Shown here: positions 38,933 to 48,312 of the stretch, in pieces
Layout: each line of letters begins with the position of its first letter
Position numbering within the stretch: position 1 is the first letter of the stretch
Translations under genes and position numbers: made by a program
Virus record (IMG/VR): IMGVR_UViG_3300046780_000484
Span: 17,628 to 81,627 of that record
Reading direction: 5' to 3' (one strand)
From: a virus
DNA: 64,000 nt
The notes under the pieces: generated by a model
Seen by the model: the letters and a program-made list of their open reading frames with translations, nothing else
The model's database searches: none
Told to the model about the DNA's origin: nothing

Positions 38933-41900
38933 TCATGGGGCTGCCTCCCGTCCCAGTGTCAACAGGGACTGACCGGCAGCCTCACGGATGCCTGGATCGG
39001 AGTGGTTGTAGTAGGTCTTCTCAAGGTTGCGCCGGATCATGTCCTGGGACCGCGCCGCGGCCTCAGCTACGTCGGGGACGGCCGCCGGCCGCCTCGACTT
39101 GATGACCTGGGGCTGGAACGCCAGGCCGCTGAACGCGGCCGTGGACGGGTCTGGCTGGTCAGCGATGGCGTCGATGACGCGCTGCTGCTCAGCAAGCTTG
39201 GTGGTGTAGGTCTCGTCCTGCTGCTGGATCTTCTCCAGGAGAGGGGCGACGGCCTTGGTCACTGCGGCCTCAATGTCAGCGGGGCCGAAAGAGGCGGCGG
39301 CGGGAGGAGCGGCCGGGGTGCCAGGCGGCAGCACGAGCACCTTGCCGCCTGCGGCCATAGCCGACTTCTCAAGGCCAGCCTGGATGCGGGCGATGTCGCC
39401 GGGGGTCGCGTCGGCGTTCGGCGCGAAGGTGATCGCAGGCTCAGCGGCCTTCTGGGCGAACTGGCGGCCGAGCTTGGCGCGGGCCTCGTCGACGGTCATC
39501 GAGCCGGACAGGACCTTCTTGCCGAGCTTCTTCCGCTGCTTCTTGAAGCCCTTGTAGATGTCGGCGTCCATGAACAGGCCGTCCCGCTCAGGCTCGGCCT
39601 TGAGGGCAGCGACGGGAGCGCCGGCCCTGGTCGGAGGATTGGCGGCGATGGCGTCCAGGTCCAGCTGAAAACCCTCGCCCTTGCCGATGCCCGCAGGCTG
39701 GGGCACGGGGTGGTTCTCGGCCTGCTGCGGACCGTCCAGGGCCATGGGGCACACCGGGGGGAACTGGCGGGACAGGTGCTCGTGCATCCGGACGAGGGCC
39801 TGCCGCTGGGCTTCCTTCTCCATCGCCGCGTAGGACAGCTGGGTGGGGACGCCCTGCTCGGACGGGTACTCGAACGACGCCTTCATGAAGCTGGGCGACG
39901 GGGACTGGTGCCCGGACGACAGCGGCGGCCGGTCGAAGCTGTGCGCGTCCGGGGCGCTGCTCGCGACCTGCGGGGAGGTGTTCGGCCCGCCGTGGTCGGT
40001 GGCGTACGCGGACCGTCCGTCCGTCAGGACCGGGCGGTTGTACGACTGCGGGGACACGCAGCCCGGCGTCGGGTACGACCCGGGGCCGGGGTTGGCGTCA
40101 CGGAACGCCTTGTGCAGCTCGAGCCGCCAGTCGTTCAGGTCGGCCGGGCTGGCGGTCTTCAGCAGCAGGGCCGCCTGCCAGGTCTCCTGCGCCTTCATGG
40201 CGGCCTCGAGCGGGCCGGCGGCGGCGGCGAGGGTCTTGCGCTGCCACGCCCCGGAGTCGATCAGGGTGCCGAGGTCGGCGTACGGGTGGTACTTCGCGAC
40301 CTGCTCGGGGTGGAACGCGGGGCAGGTCAGGTCGTGGAGGCGGCCCAGGTCCTCGTCGGCGCCGGTCGCCTTGAACCGCAGCAGCGCGGCGACTTCCGGG
40401 TCCGGGGCGAGGTCGGGCACCGCGGACTTGCCGCTGTCGCCGTCGGCCATGCCGGCGTCGGCCTCGAAGGATTCCGCCTCCGCCCCGTCCGGCTCCCGGT
40501 GCGCGGGGACGGGCTTCATCGACTCGCCGACCGCACCCGACGCGGACGCCGGAGTGGCGCCCTTGGTCGACGCCGGGCCGTCGGACTCCATCAACTCGGG
40601 GACGGGTGCGCAGGTCATGTCGTGGGTGCCGGCCACGCCTGCCGCCTGCGCGGGGGTGGTGTGGCACTTGGAGCACACGATGTCGCTGGTGCCCTCGACC
40701 CCGGTCCACAGGTGGTCGGTGACGGACTTGCACGCCTTGGAGGCGTCGTCCGAGTCATCGCTGCCGGAGTCGTCGTCAGCAGGCTTGTTGAGCCACGGGG
40801 GGAGCTTCTTCTTCTTGGCCTTGGCCTTCTTGACCGGCTTGTCCTTGGGCTCGGGCTCGGGGTCCTTGGTGACCTCAGGCTCGGCTTCGGCCTTCGCCGC
40901 CTGCTCTTGCACGGCCGCCCTGGCGGCAGCCGCCTTGTCGGCAATGACATCATCGAGCAGCGCGCGGCCGGCCTCTTCCAGGCTGCCGCCCTTGCTCACG
41001 CCGTCGCTCTCATCGAGCGGATTGGCCACACCCAGCTCCTCTGCCCTGCGGGCGATAAGGCGGCGCGCAGCCGCTGTGTCACCGTGACCCGAGCGCGCCA
41101 GCGTGGCAGCGTTCCCCAGGTCCCCGGCGTTCTCGATCGGGTACGACAGGTTCGGGAGTGCCTTGCCGTCCGCCGCCAGCCGGCGCCTCGTCGCGGTGTC
41201 GATGTCCCGCTTGTAGACCGCCGCCTCGGCGTCCGTGACGGCCTTGAGGGCGAGGTCGTCGTAGTGCTGGCCGACCGCGAGCTTGCGGCTCAGCGTGTTC
41301 AGCTTGGCGATGTCGGCGGGCGAGATGGACAGGGACAGGCTGGCGGGCAGGTCGACGTTCACCAGTTCGTCGGGGGCCGGCCACGTGTCGGTGCCGCCGC
41401 CCTTGGTCAGCAGGTTCCCGCCGGTCACCTTGGCGAGCAGCGCGGGAGGTGCCGCCTTGGCGATCTCTTCCTGCGAGCCGACCATCTCGCCGGCGAACCC
41501 GAAGTCGTCCCCGCCACCCGCCGACTTGCGGGTGATCTGGAACTTGCTGGAGAAATTGGAACCCCGGTCGACCACGCTCAGCTCGGCGATCTTGCTCAGC
41601 CCGTCCGGCCGGCCGGTGATGATGCCGCCCGTGGCCGCGCCGCGAGGGTCCAGGGCCTTGTCCGGGCCGAACTTGATGTGCGGCATCGAGATGCCCACCG
41701 AGTAGTCGTTCAGGACCCCGGTGCGGACGAAGTGCTTGGCCAGCGGGTCGCAGATCAGGCTCTTGACGTAGTGGCCGTCCGTGGTGACCTGAACGTCGTG
41801 GCCCTTGCCGACCGGCCGCTTCGGGTCGTGGCTCATGCGGACGTTGCCGCCCGTCGCGGCCCATTCCTTCAGCGCGACGGCACTCCACTGCGGGTCCACG

Positions 41901-42058
41901 ATCTGCCGGTCCGCGTCCACGGTGCCGTCCGTGGCCTTGCCGACAATCCAGATGTCAGGCGTCCCGTCGACCGGGTTGATGGAGTCGGTGTCCTCTTGCT
42001 TCTCGATCGGGAAGCTGAAGTGCAGCAGCTCCTGATCGGCATCAAGCGTTGTGGCCAC
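38933..42058 (-). CDS. Prohead protease fused to a long scaffold-like region
   Basis: 1041 residues. Residues about 30-180 are the protease part: MSHDPKRPVGKGHDV supplies a His, DYSVGISMPHI a Ser, ELSVVDRGSNFSSKF the end of the fold, like caudoviral prohead proteases. Residues about 295-345 (LSYPIENAGDLGNAATLAR, ARRLIARRAEELGV) match the DUF6582 module that often accompanies them. The middle is Ala/Pro/Lys-rich with a CSKCH zinc-like pair. The last 220 residues (AAVTKAVAPLLEKIQQQDE) form a coiled coil suited to scaffolding. GTG 42058 follows AAGGAGCCGT. Confidence 0.82.
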   Translation of the reverse strand: MATTLDADQELLHFSFPIEKQEDTDSINPVDGTPDIWIVGKATDGTVDADRQIVDPQWSAVALKEWAATGGNVRMSHDPKRPVGKGHDVQVTTDGHYVKSLICDPLAKHFVRTGVLNDYSVGISMPHIKFGPDKALDPRGAATGGIITGRPDGLSKIAELSVVDRGSNFSSKFQITRKSAGGGDDFGFAGEMVGSQEEIAKAAPPALLAKVTGGNLLTKGGGTDTWPAPDELVNVDLPASLSLSISPADIAKLNTLSRKLAVGQHYDDLALKAVTDAEAAVYKRDIDTATRRRLAADGKALPNLSYPIENAGDLGNAATLARSGHGDTAAARRLIARRAEELGVANPLDESDGVSKGGSLEEAGRALLDDVIADKAAAARAAVQEQAAKAEAEPEVTKDPEPEPKDKPVKKAKAKKKKLPPWLNKPADDDSGSDDSDDASKACKSVTDHLWTGVEGTSDIVCSKCHTTPAQAAGVAGTHDMTCAPVPELMESDGPASTKGATPASASGAVGESMKPVPAHREPDGAEAESFEADAGMADGDSGKSAVPDLAPDPEVAALLRFKATGADEDLGRLHDLTCPAFHPEQVAKYHPYADLGTLIDSGAWQRKTLAAAAGPLEAAMKAQETWQAALLLKTASPADLNDWRLELHKAFRDANPGPGSYPTPGCVSPQSYNRPVLTDGRSAYATDHGGPNTSPQVASSAPDAHSFDRPPLSSGHQSPSPSFMKASFEYPSEQGVPTQLSYAAMEKEAQRQALVRMHEHLSRQFPPVCPMALDGPQQAENHPVPQPAGIGKGEGFQLDLDAIAANPPTRAGAPVAALKAEPERDGLFMDADIYKGFKKQRKKLGKKVLSGSMTVDEARAKLGRQFAQKAAEPAITFAPNADATPGDIARIQAGLEKSAMAAGGKVLVLPPGTPAAPPAAASFGPADIEAAVTKAVAPLLEKIQQQDETYTTKLAEQQRVIDAIADQPDPSTAAFSGLAFQPQVIKSRRPAAVPDVAEAAARSQDMIRRNLEKTYYNHSDPGIREAAGQSLLTLGREAAP

Positions 42059-42122
42059 ACGGCTCCTTGCTGTCGGCGTCCATGACGGGGTGGCCGCCCG
42101 TCAGGCGTGCCACGATGAAGGA

Positions 42123-42434
42123 ATGAGCGGGTACTGGACTCCCTTGCGCGACGAGTCACGCAGGTACTGGCAGCGCGTACGCAACCAGCGCGAAGCCGAG
42201 GAGCGCAGCCGACGGGAATGGATCAGCGAGGTCAAGCAGCGCCTCGGCATCGTCTGCTGGGGCGACGAGGCACCCTCGCGGCCACTCCCCGACTGGCCGG
42301 CCCTCCCCGAAGGAACCCGGCCCGGCGACTGGAAGGTCGTCAGCGAGCAGGCCGTGGCATCCCGCGACGGCATCAACTTCTACGTGAAGCCCGAGGGGAT
42401 GCCGCTCACCGAATGGTGGGACTCAATCCCCTAG
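42123..42434 (+). CDS. Hypothetical protein (103 aa), leaderless
   Basis: 103 residues from ATG 42123. SRRYWQRVRNQREAEERSRREW is a long charged helix; EGTRPGDWKVVSEQAVASRDG and MPLTEWWDSIP follow. TGC-CACGAT ends six bases before the ATG. Oriented against its neighbours, last four bases overlapping the next minus-strand stop. No family recognised. Confidence 0.65.
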   Translation: MSGYWTPLRDESRRYWQRVRNQREAEERSRREWISEVKQRLGIVCWGDEAPSRPLPDWPALPEGTRPGDWKVVSEQAVASRDGINFYVKPEGMPLTEWWDSIP

Positions 42435-42655
42435 TCCTCGTCGCTGCTGTCGTCAGGCGGCTGCAGCGGCGTCCACAGTCGCGTCCGCGCCTGCCACCTG
42501 CTGCCGAGCCGGTCATCCCCGAGGGCCATCACGTAGCCCCGGGGGGTCATCACTGCCCCGCCTGCCAGGTCCACGGTGACCCCGGCGTTCTCCAGGGCGT
42601 TCAGGGCGTCAGCGACGGCGGACAGGAGGCGGGCGGGGTCAGATATCAGGCTCAT
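42431..42655 (-). CDS. Small hypothetical protein (74 aa)
   Basis: 74 residues. ARLLSAVADALNALENAGV then VDLAGGAVMTPRGYVMAL, and an acidic tail PPDDSSDED. Overlaps the start region of the previous gene's end by 17 bases. Similar small proteins appear near portals of actinophages; role unknown. Confidence 0.6.
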   Translation of the reverse strand: MSLISDPARLLSAVADALNALENAGVTVDLAGGAVMTPRGYVMALGDDRLGSRWQARTRLWTPLQPPDDSSDED

Positions 42656-42830
42656 CGCCTGCTGCCGCCAGGTAGTCGGCCAGGAGCCCTTCCGGCTCGC
42701 TTTCCCCTGCGAAGGTGACCGCGAACCGGAACTCCGCTCCCCGGCCGGCCAGGTTGGCGTTCAGCTCGTCCACGATCTGCCGGGCCACGGCCAGCTGCTC
42801 CCGCTCGTATTCGGTGACGGAGAGCTTCAC
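42639..42830 (-). CDS. Small hypothetical protein (63 aa)
   Basis: 63 residues from GTG 42830. An N-terminal helix (YEREQLAVARQIVDELNANL) and strand (AEFRFAVTFAGESEPEG). Linked by GTGA overlap to a 23-aa upstream micro-ORF. No family. Confidence 0.6.
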   Translation of the reverse strand: MKLSVTEYEREQLAVARQIVDELNANLAGRGAEFRFAVTFAGESEPEGLLADYLAAAGDEPDI

Positions 42831-42898
42831 GCGCTCGCGGGCCGGAGGCGGAGCCGCTTCCTGGCGCGCTGCTCGTCCCGCAGCGGCCAGCCGGTCAC
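42827..42898 (-). CDS. Arg-rich micro-ORF (23 aa) joining two coupled genes
   Basis: GTG 42898 overlaps the stop of the upstream gene and its stop overlaps the GTG of the downstream gene. The product has eight Arg among 23 residues (MTGWPLRDEQRARKRLRLRP). Exact fit between two genes suggests it is translated, as a coupler if nothing else. Confidence 0.4.
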   Translation of the reverse strand: MTGWPLRDEQRARKRLRLRPASA

Positions 42899-43053
42899 AG
42901 CACTGCGCCGGTCTCAGCGTCCCGGTTCAGGAATACGACCGGGCTCCCGTCATTCGCGACGAACGCTATCCAGCTCGCGTCTGCCGGTTCGATCCACCCC
43001 TGGTGTCCGGTGCTCTCGGGGTGGCCGTACCTGCCTACGGTGATGTTGCCCAC
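42895..43053 (-). CDS. Small beta-rich hypothetical protein (52 aa)
   Basis: GTG 43053 follows AGGAGGTGAGAGCC. The 52 residues begin MGNITVGRYGHPESTGHQGW and contain WIAFVANDGSPVVFLNRD. Directly downstream of the portal polyprotein. Function unknown. Confidence 0.6.
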   Translation of the reverse strand: MGNITVGRYGHPESTGHQGWIEPADASWIAFVANDGSPVVFLNRDAETGAVL

Positions 43054-43184
43054 GGCTCTCACCTCCTCTCGGTGCATGCCTGGCCAGCATCGAAACGCGA
43101 CCTGCGGAAACGTGGAGTCTTTGCAGGTCAGATGAGCTGGCCAACTAATGCTGCGGTGCCATCGGGGCACTTCGTAAAGCTATT

Positions 43185-46100
43185 CTACTTACCCTCTTCC
43201 ATCTGCGCGTGCTGTGCGGGCCAGTAGCCGAGCGCCCTGTGGTGCATGAGATTTGCGTAGCCCTTGGCCTGCTCGTCGGTCATGTGGGCGTGCTCTTTCA
43301 GCAGCGCGACCGCGCGCATGAAGTCGCCGTCGGTACCCCAGGCAATTTCGTCGGCGTAGGCGAAGTCCGTCGGGCCGCCGTGGGCTTCGTGCGTCCAGTA
43401 CTCGCGTAGCGTCTCGGCGTCACCCTTGTTCGCGGGGTCGTCGCCCTGATGCAACTGACTGCTGTGCGTCTGCAGCGCTTGGGGCATCCACCGGGCCGGG
43501 ACCGTCCCCACGTAGGCGAGGACCGGCTTGCCGAGCTTGAAGTGCCGCGCCATTCCCCGGTGATGGCCGTCGATGATGATCTCCCGGCCGTCGGGGTGGT
43601 TCGCCTGGTGGACGAGGACCGACGGGTTGGTGTGCGCCCCGCCCCTCGCGATGTCCTTGGCGAACCGCTGTACCGCTTCCGGCTGGTGGCTGGCGGCCCA
43701 CGAGTCGATGTCGTCGTCGTCGACGCGCGACCAGGGAACGTTGACGGGCCCGACCCATGTCGAATGCTTGACCCATTCCAGCGCGGAGTCCGGGAAATTG
43801 CCCTCTAGCTGGGCATATACGTGCCGCCATTCCACCGGGTTCGCGTCGGTGACGTGCTGCGCGCCCTTGGGGAGGTCGTGGACGACGTTGCTGCCGGCCT
43901 CCGGGGACCATTCCTCCACCGTCTCGGCCGGGTCGAACGCCTCAGGCTCGGCGGTGTGCGGCTTGTACGGCTCCGGGGTTCGTGCCGGAACGGAGCCGAC
44001 TACCGGGTGCCCGGAGTCGTTCGCGGACTTCACCCCGGACGGCGGCACCCCGGTACGGCCGCCGACGGGAGAGGCGGCAGGGGTGAGCGTGTTCTGCGGC
44101 GCAGGCCACATCTCGTCGTGCGCGTACCCCTGGTTCGGGAACGCCACGGCGGGAGGGTTTGGCTTGCGCCCGCGCGAGGGCATCTCCCCGTCATCCCCGC
44201 CGCGGGGCTCGAGCGTGTCGTGCGGCTCCGGCTCGGCCATGTCGTCGGACCAGCGCGGCGGTTCCCCGCCCGCGCTTCCGGCATCGCCTGGAACGGCCCC
44301 AGGGCCCGCGTCAGGCCATTCCGAGCCGTCCGCCCTGTGCGGATAGGGCCAGCGGCTGCCGACCGCCTGGAGCGCCTGCGAGGCCGGGGTGAGGGTGAGG
44401 ACTTCCCCGTTCGCGTTCACCATGCGCTGGAGGGCCTTGGTGACGTGCTCCCGCAGGGTGATGCCGTGCTCCCAGTCCTCGCGGAACTTCGGGGCCAGGT
44501 CCAGGGCGGCGATCTCCTTGCGGCGGAACCACGCCGCGCCCCGCGTCTCGTCCGGGGTGGCCCCGTCGAGGGTGGGGTGGAAGTACGCGGTGTCGCACAG
44601 CCACAGGTACACCTGCGTCTTGCCGTCGTCCTCCACATGGTGGAAGGTCCCCGCGATCCGCAGTTCAGGGAACTGGCCGATCTCCTCGGCCGTCTCCCGG
44701 AGCACAGCGGTCCACGAGTCCTCACCCACGTGCGGCTTCCCGCCCGGCATGCCCCAGGTGCCGTCGGGGCGCTGCTGGAGCAGGAACCGCCACTTGCCGT
44801 CCTCGTCGCGGGCGCGCAGCAGCAGCCAGACGAGGCGCGTCTCGTCGTCTACGGCGGCGGATTTACCCAGGTGCGCCAGCGGCGGCTCAGCTTCCACGCC
44901 TGCTGGCGCAGGTACGCATCGGCAAGCCGGATGGACCAGCCCCAGTACGCCCCCCGCCGAGAAGACGGCATCGAGCGGGATTTCTCCGTCATCGGCGGCG
45001 TCCTTGCACAAGTCACAGGCGTTAGGCGACAGCAGCAGGTGCTTGAACTGCACCCCGTGGTCGCGGTAGCACTGGATGGCCGCGCTGTTGACCGCCCTGG
45101 CCACTTCGGTCCGGGCGATGAGTTCCGCGCGGACGCTGTTGTTCCCCAGCCCGGTGCGGGCGACCTGCTGGAGCCAGTGCTCCCCCTCGGAGCCGATGAA
45201 CCCGGCCAGCGCCTCAGGGTCCTCCCCCTTGGCGCTGAAGTCCGCGGGAGCGCCCGTGACGAGGGACTTGGCCGCCGCGTAGCCGAGGTGCCACGCTTCG
45301 GTCCACAGGGGCGCCAGGACGCCGGAGAAGACGTCCCGCACCTCGTCGGAGATCAGGTCCCGCAGGGTGGCGTTGCTGACGTACATGCCCCCGGTGGCGG
45401 CCTTGCGGCGCAGGTCCGAGCCTTTGGCCTCGGCGTCGTGGAACGCCTGCCCGATGAGGTTCTTGTACGCGCCGACCAGGCCGAGGTCGCGCTCCCAGCC
45501 GGGCCAGTGCGCGGCGGCCTTCGTCACCTCGCCTGCCGGCGGGTATGAATCAGGGACGGGCCGGGGGCTGCCGCAAGCGACCGGCCCGTCGTCGTCAGCC
45601 TTGAGGCAGATGTCCCCGGCGCGTTCCACAGCCGTGTCGATCAGCACGCCCCTGGCGATGTCCTCGGCGATCATCCCGAGGGCGCGTTCCGGGATGTGCT
45701 CCGTCACCCACGTGCTGATCTGCCGGCCCTTGCGCAGGTGCCGGGCCAGCGCGCCGAGCTCGGAGTCGACGGCCTTCTTGCGGCTGCCGGCGACGGACGA
45801 CCGTGACGGGGTGCCCCCCGTGCGCGGGCCGGGCGACTGGATCGCTCCGGCGGCTGCGGAGTGGGCGGGGGTGACAGACTCCCGGTGCGGCGACACTGGT
45901 GCGGGATGCGAGCCGTTCGGCCGGGTCTGGCCGCCGCGGCGGACGGCCGGCTGGCTGTTCCGGGTCCGCGACGACGTGGTGCGCTGCCCGGAGTTCGTCC
46001 CCTGGCCCCCGGCGCCGCCGCCCTGCATGTTCGCGATGAGCTGCGGGGCCATCGAGAACGGGATCGGCCCCTGCGCCGTGAACACGACCGGCTCGCCCGT

Positions 46101-47657
46101 CTCCTGCAGGCCCCACGGGGGCATGTCCAGCCGGTCCCGCACCTCGTCGATCGAGGAGATGCCGTTCTGCACCTGCTCGACGCCCAGCTGCGTGATCGCG
46201 GCCTTGTCCTCGTCGTCCTGCAGGCCCTCGAAGGAGAACTTCATGTCGTGCTGGCCGCAGATGTCCTGCAGGACGTAGTTGGCGATGCCGCACAGGGTCA
46301 TCAGCAGCGGCTTGGTGGACTTGCGGGACTTCGGGTCCCGGGAGGCCTGCGCGCCGAGCTTGATGCCCGACGCGGACGGGCCCTGCTGGGTGGCGCCGAT
46401 GTCCGGGACGATCCCCAGTTCGGTCGGCATCACGTCGAGCTGCATGAGGACCTGGTTCATCACCAGGTAGTCGAACGAATCCGAAAGATCTACCGGACGC
46501 TGCGGGTCAACCTTGCTGCCAGGCGGAAGTACTATCACTTTAAGGTGATATGCAGGGTCTCCAGCGATTCCATTCAATGCGTCCTGCAGTTCTTTTATCT
46601 GCGTCGGCGTCATGTTCGGGTCGCCGGGCGAGATGTACACCGCCGGGATGGTGCCCTCGGTGAAGTACTGGAGCTGGAACTCCTGCTTCTGCAGGCCCGA
46701 GATGATCGGCAGCAGCGCCTGCTCAATCGGCGGGAACCCGTAGGGGCTTTCCCGGCGCGGGACGAGCGGCAGGTACAGCATCGTGTCGGCGCGGAACTGG
46801 TTGACTTCCGCGCCGGCGAGCCCGTAGTCGTCGATGTCGGCGCCGGAGATGACCGTCTGGAAGTCGCTGCGGGGCACGCCGAAAAGGAACTGCTGGTACG
46901 CCGGGGCCGGGGGGCGGGGCTTGCCGCCGTGCATGTTCAGCAGCGGCCGGATCGTGGGCCCGCTGATCAGGCTGAGGCTGTCCAGGTCGCTGCCGAGCAG
47001 GCCCCGGCCGAGTCCCTTGCCGTACTTGGGCCGGAAGATCAGCGCCAGGGCGTCAAAGACGAAGATCTCTTCGAGCAGCGCCTTGAGGAACGAGCCGAAG
47101 TCGAAGTAGTCCGGGTCCGGGTGCCGGAAGAACTTCGTCGCCTCCGCTGCGCGCTCCCCGAAGTCCCGCATCGCCTTGTGGTCGCCCTGGTAGGCCTTGG
47201 CCGCCTTGGTGGTGAGCTCGATGGACCACTCGAGCCCGGCGATCTCCTCCTTGCGGAGCTCGATGGCGCGGCGGGCGACGTTGTATTTACTGGCGATGGT
47301 CTGGAGCTGGGCGAAGCTGGCGAGCTTGAGGCCTTCGGCGCCGGGCTGGGTGGGGAGGTTCCACCCGACGGGGTACTGCCAGTAGCGCGGGTCGGGGAAG
47401 CCGCCGGGGGCCGCGGGCTCGTCGACGGGGACGGGTTGGATCGGCGACATGGGGCCGAACGCGCCGTCGGTGAACGTCCTGGACGGCCGGGGCAGGAACG
47501 GGCCGTAGCCGTTCTGGCCGGCGCCCGGGTTCCCGTACATCGCGTTGGCGGCGACCTGGTTCATGCCGCCCCAGCCGCCCGACTGCGGCGCGGGGGTGTA
47601 GCGAGCGCCGCCGGGGACTGCCTTCATCGCAGCGAGGACGCCCGAGGTGCGGCTCAT
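43185..47657 (-). CDS. Portal-MuF-NUDIX-ParB-like polyprotein
   Basis: 1490 residues. Residues about 60-560: portal protein (RRAIELRKEEIAGLEWSI, FVFDALALIFR, LQLDVMPTELGIVPDIG). About 650-860: Mu F/SPP1 gp7-type head-morphogenesis domain (LIARTEVARAVNSAAIQCY, SPNACDLCKDAADDGE, HPACRC). About 890-1020: NUDIX hydrolase with intact box GGKPHVGEDSWTAVLRETAEEIG. After a Pro-rich linker, about 1260-1400: ParB/sulfiredoxin-like nuclease domain (VNVPWSRVDDDDIDSW, IIIDGHHRGMARHFKLG). Portal-MuF fusions are known; adding a NUDIX and a ParB-like domain is unusual. The extra domains may be injected or act in the capsid. A reading error joining genes is unlikely because the frame is continuous. Confidence 0.88.
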   Translation of the reverse strand: MSRTSGVLAAMKAVPGGARYTPAPQSGGWGGMNQVAANAMYGNPGAGQNGYGPFLPRPSRTFTDGAFGPMSPIQPVPVDEPAAPGGFPDPRYWQYPVGWNLPTQPGAEGLKLASFAQLQTIASKYNVARRAIELRKEEIAGLEWSIELTTKAAKAYQGDHKAMRDFGERAAEATKFFRHPDPDYFDFGSFLKALLEEIFVFDALALIFRPKYGKGLGRGLLGSDLDSLSLISGPTIRPLLNMHGGKPRPPAPAYQQFLFGVPRSDFQTVISGADIDDYGLAGAEVNQFRADTMLYLPLVPRRESPYGFPPIEQALLPIISGLQKQEFQLQYFTEGTIPAVYISPGDPNMTPTQIKELQDALNGIAGDPAYHLKVIVLPPGSKVDPQRPVDLSDSFDYLVMNQVLMQLDVMPTELGIVPDIGATQQGPSASGIKLGAQASRDPKSRKSTKPLLMTLCGIANYVLQDICGQHDMKFSFEGLQDDEDKAAITQLGVEQVQNGISSIDEVRDRLDMPPWGLQETGEPVVFTAQGPIPFSMAPQLIANMQGGGAGGQGTNSGQRTTSSRTRNSQPAVRRGGQTRPNGSHPAPVSPHRESVTPAHSAAAGAIQSPGPRTGGTPSRSSVAGSRKKAVDSELGALARHLRKGRQISTWVTEHIPERALGMIAEDIARGVLIDTAVERAGDICLKADDDGPVACGSPRPVPDSYPPAGEVTKAAAHWPGWERDLGLVGAYKNLIGQAFHDAEAKGSDLRRKAATGGMYVSNATLRDLISDEVRDVFSGVLAPLWTEAWHLGYAAAKSLVTGAPADFSAKGEDPEALAGFIGSEGEHWLQQVARTGLGNNSVRAELIARTEVARAVNSAAIQCYRDHGVQFKHLLLSPNACDLCKDAADDGEIPLDAVFSAGGVLGLVHPACRCVPAPAGVEAEPPLAHLGKSAAVDDETRLVWLLLRARDEDGKWRFLLQQRPDGTWGMPGGKPHVGEDSWTAVLRETAEEIGQFPELRIAGTFHHVEDDGKTQVYLWLCDTAYFHPTLDGATPDETRGAAWFRRKEIAALDLAPKFREDWEHGITLREHVTKALQRMVNANGEVLTLTPASQALQAVGSRWPYPHRADGSEWPDAGPGAVPGDAGSAGGEPPRWSDDMAEPEPHDTLEPRGGDDGEMPSRGRKPNPPAVAFPNQGYAHDEMWPAPQNTLTPAASPVGGRTGVPPSGVKSANDSGHPVVGSVPARTPEPYKPHTAEPEAFDPAETVEEWSPEAGSNVVHDLPKGAQHVTDANPVEWRHVYAQLEGNFPDSALEWVKHSTWVGPVNVPWSRVDDDDIDSWAASHQPEAVQRFAKDIARGGAHTNPSVLVHQANHPDGREIIIDGHHRGMARHFKLGKPVLAYVGTVPARWMPQALQTHSSQLHQGDDPANKGDAETLREYWTHEAHGGPTDFAYADEIAWGTDGDFMRAVALLKEHAHMTDEQAKGYANLMHHRALGYWPAQHAQMEEGK

Positions 47658-47670
47658 GCTGACCCCCGCC

Positions 47671-48006
47671 TCACTGGATCTGGAGGTAGCCCACGATGTC
47701 GAACGGGATCTCCGGTGAGTCGGTCGTCTTCTGGTACACCACGTATGTCCCGATCCCGAGGGTGATCGTGCCGCCGGGCCCGACGAGGCACTTGGCGTTG
47801 TACGGGTAGAGAAGGCTGGACGGGTTCGCGTCCCAGGAGCCGGTCACCAGGTCGGAGACCTGCGGGACCTGCGTGGCTGTGGGCATGAACGCGAACTGCA
47901 CCGCGTCGCCCGTCGGGTTGTAGGAGACGCCTGCCTTGGTGGCGGCCACCGGGACGATGTAGTACTTCAGCGACAGGTGAGACATGCCGATGATGGTGAG
48001 CCCCAC
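47671..48006 (-). CDS. Small beta-rich structural protein (111 aa)
   Basis: 111 residues. SLKYYIVPVAATKAGVSYNP, FAFMPTATQVPQVSDLV and GPGGTITLGIGTYVVYQK indicate a small all-beta protein, similar in style to the decoration-like proteins at 29603 and 34855. It follows a YPGxYAVPG family member by 13 bases. Likely capsid decoration or stopper; not assigned. Confidence 0.6.
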   Translation of the reverse strand: MGLTIIGMSHLSLKYYIVPVAATKAGVSYNPTGDAVQFAFMPTATQVPQVSDLVTGSWDANPSSLLYPYNAKCLVGPGGTITLGIGTYVVYQKTTDSPEIPFDIVGYLQIQ

Positions 48007-48019
48007 ACGCCTCCCGGCT

Positions 48020-48208
48020 TCAGGACAGGTAGGGGTCTCCCGTCGCCCACTCGAAGTACGGGGTTCCCGTCTCCCACTCGAAGTACGGCGTGCCGTAGGT
48101 GAACACGACCGCCGGCGCGATGACGGCCGGGGCCAGGGTGTCGCCGGGCCAGATCGCGCCGGGCCACATCGATCCCGGCACGGCGTAGAAGCCGGGATAT
48201 GCGGTCAC
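48020..48208 (-). CDS. Small YPGxYAVPG-family protein with tandem GTPYFEW repeats
   Basis: 62 residues, GTG 48208 after AAGGAGGGCGGCCCC. The N-terminus AYPGFYAVPG...IWPGDTLA matches the 28810-29076 protein. The C-terminus has GTPYFEWETGTPYFEWATGDPY, a seven-residue unit repeated twice and then degenerating. Probably a virion peptide linked to the adjacent fibre. Confidence 0.6.
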   Translation of the reverse strand: MTAYPGFYAVPGSMWPGAIWPGDTLAPAVIAPAVVFTYGTPYFEWETGTPYFEWATGDPYLS

Positions 48209-48312
48209 CGGGGCCGCCCTCCTTCTTGCGGGGGCAGCGCGGCAAGCCTGAAGGCCGCCGGGCGCGGAGGCGTGACCACGGTCAGCGGGCAGCCGTCACG
48301 GCAACTCGACGA

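Noticed and set aside
37217-42085. A 1622-codon open frame on the plus strand antisense to the capsid and protease genes
   Set aside because: It is Arg/Gly/Val/Asp-biased low-complexity translation as expected opposite a high-GC gene, and the minus strand encodes recognisable capsid and protease proteins.
45861-47765. A 634-codon plus-strand open frame opposite the portal gene
   Set aside because: Same reason: antisense shadow of a well-supported portal domain, no ribosome site, biased composition.
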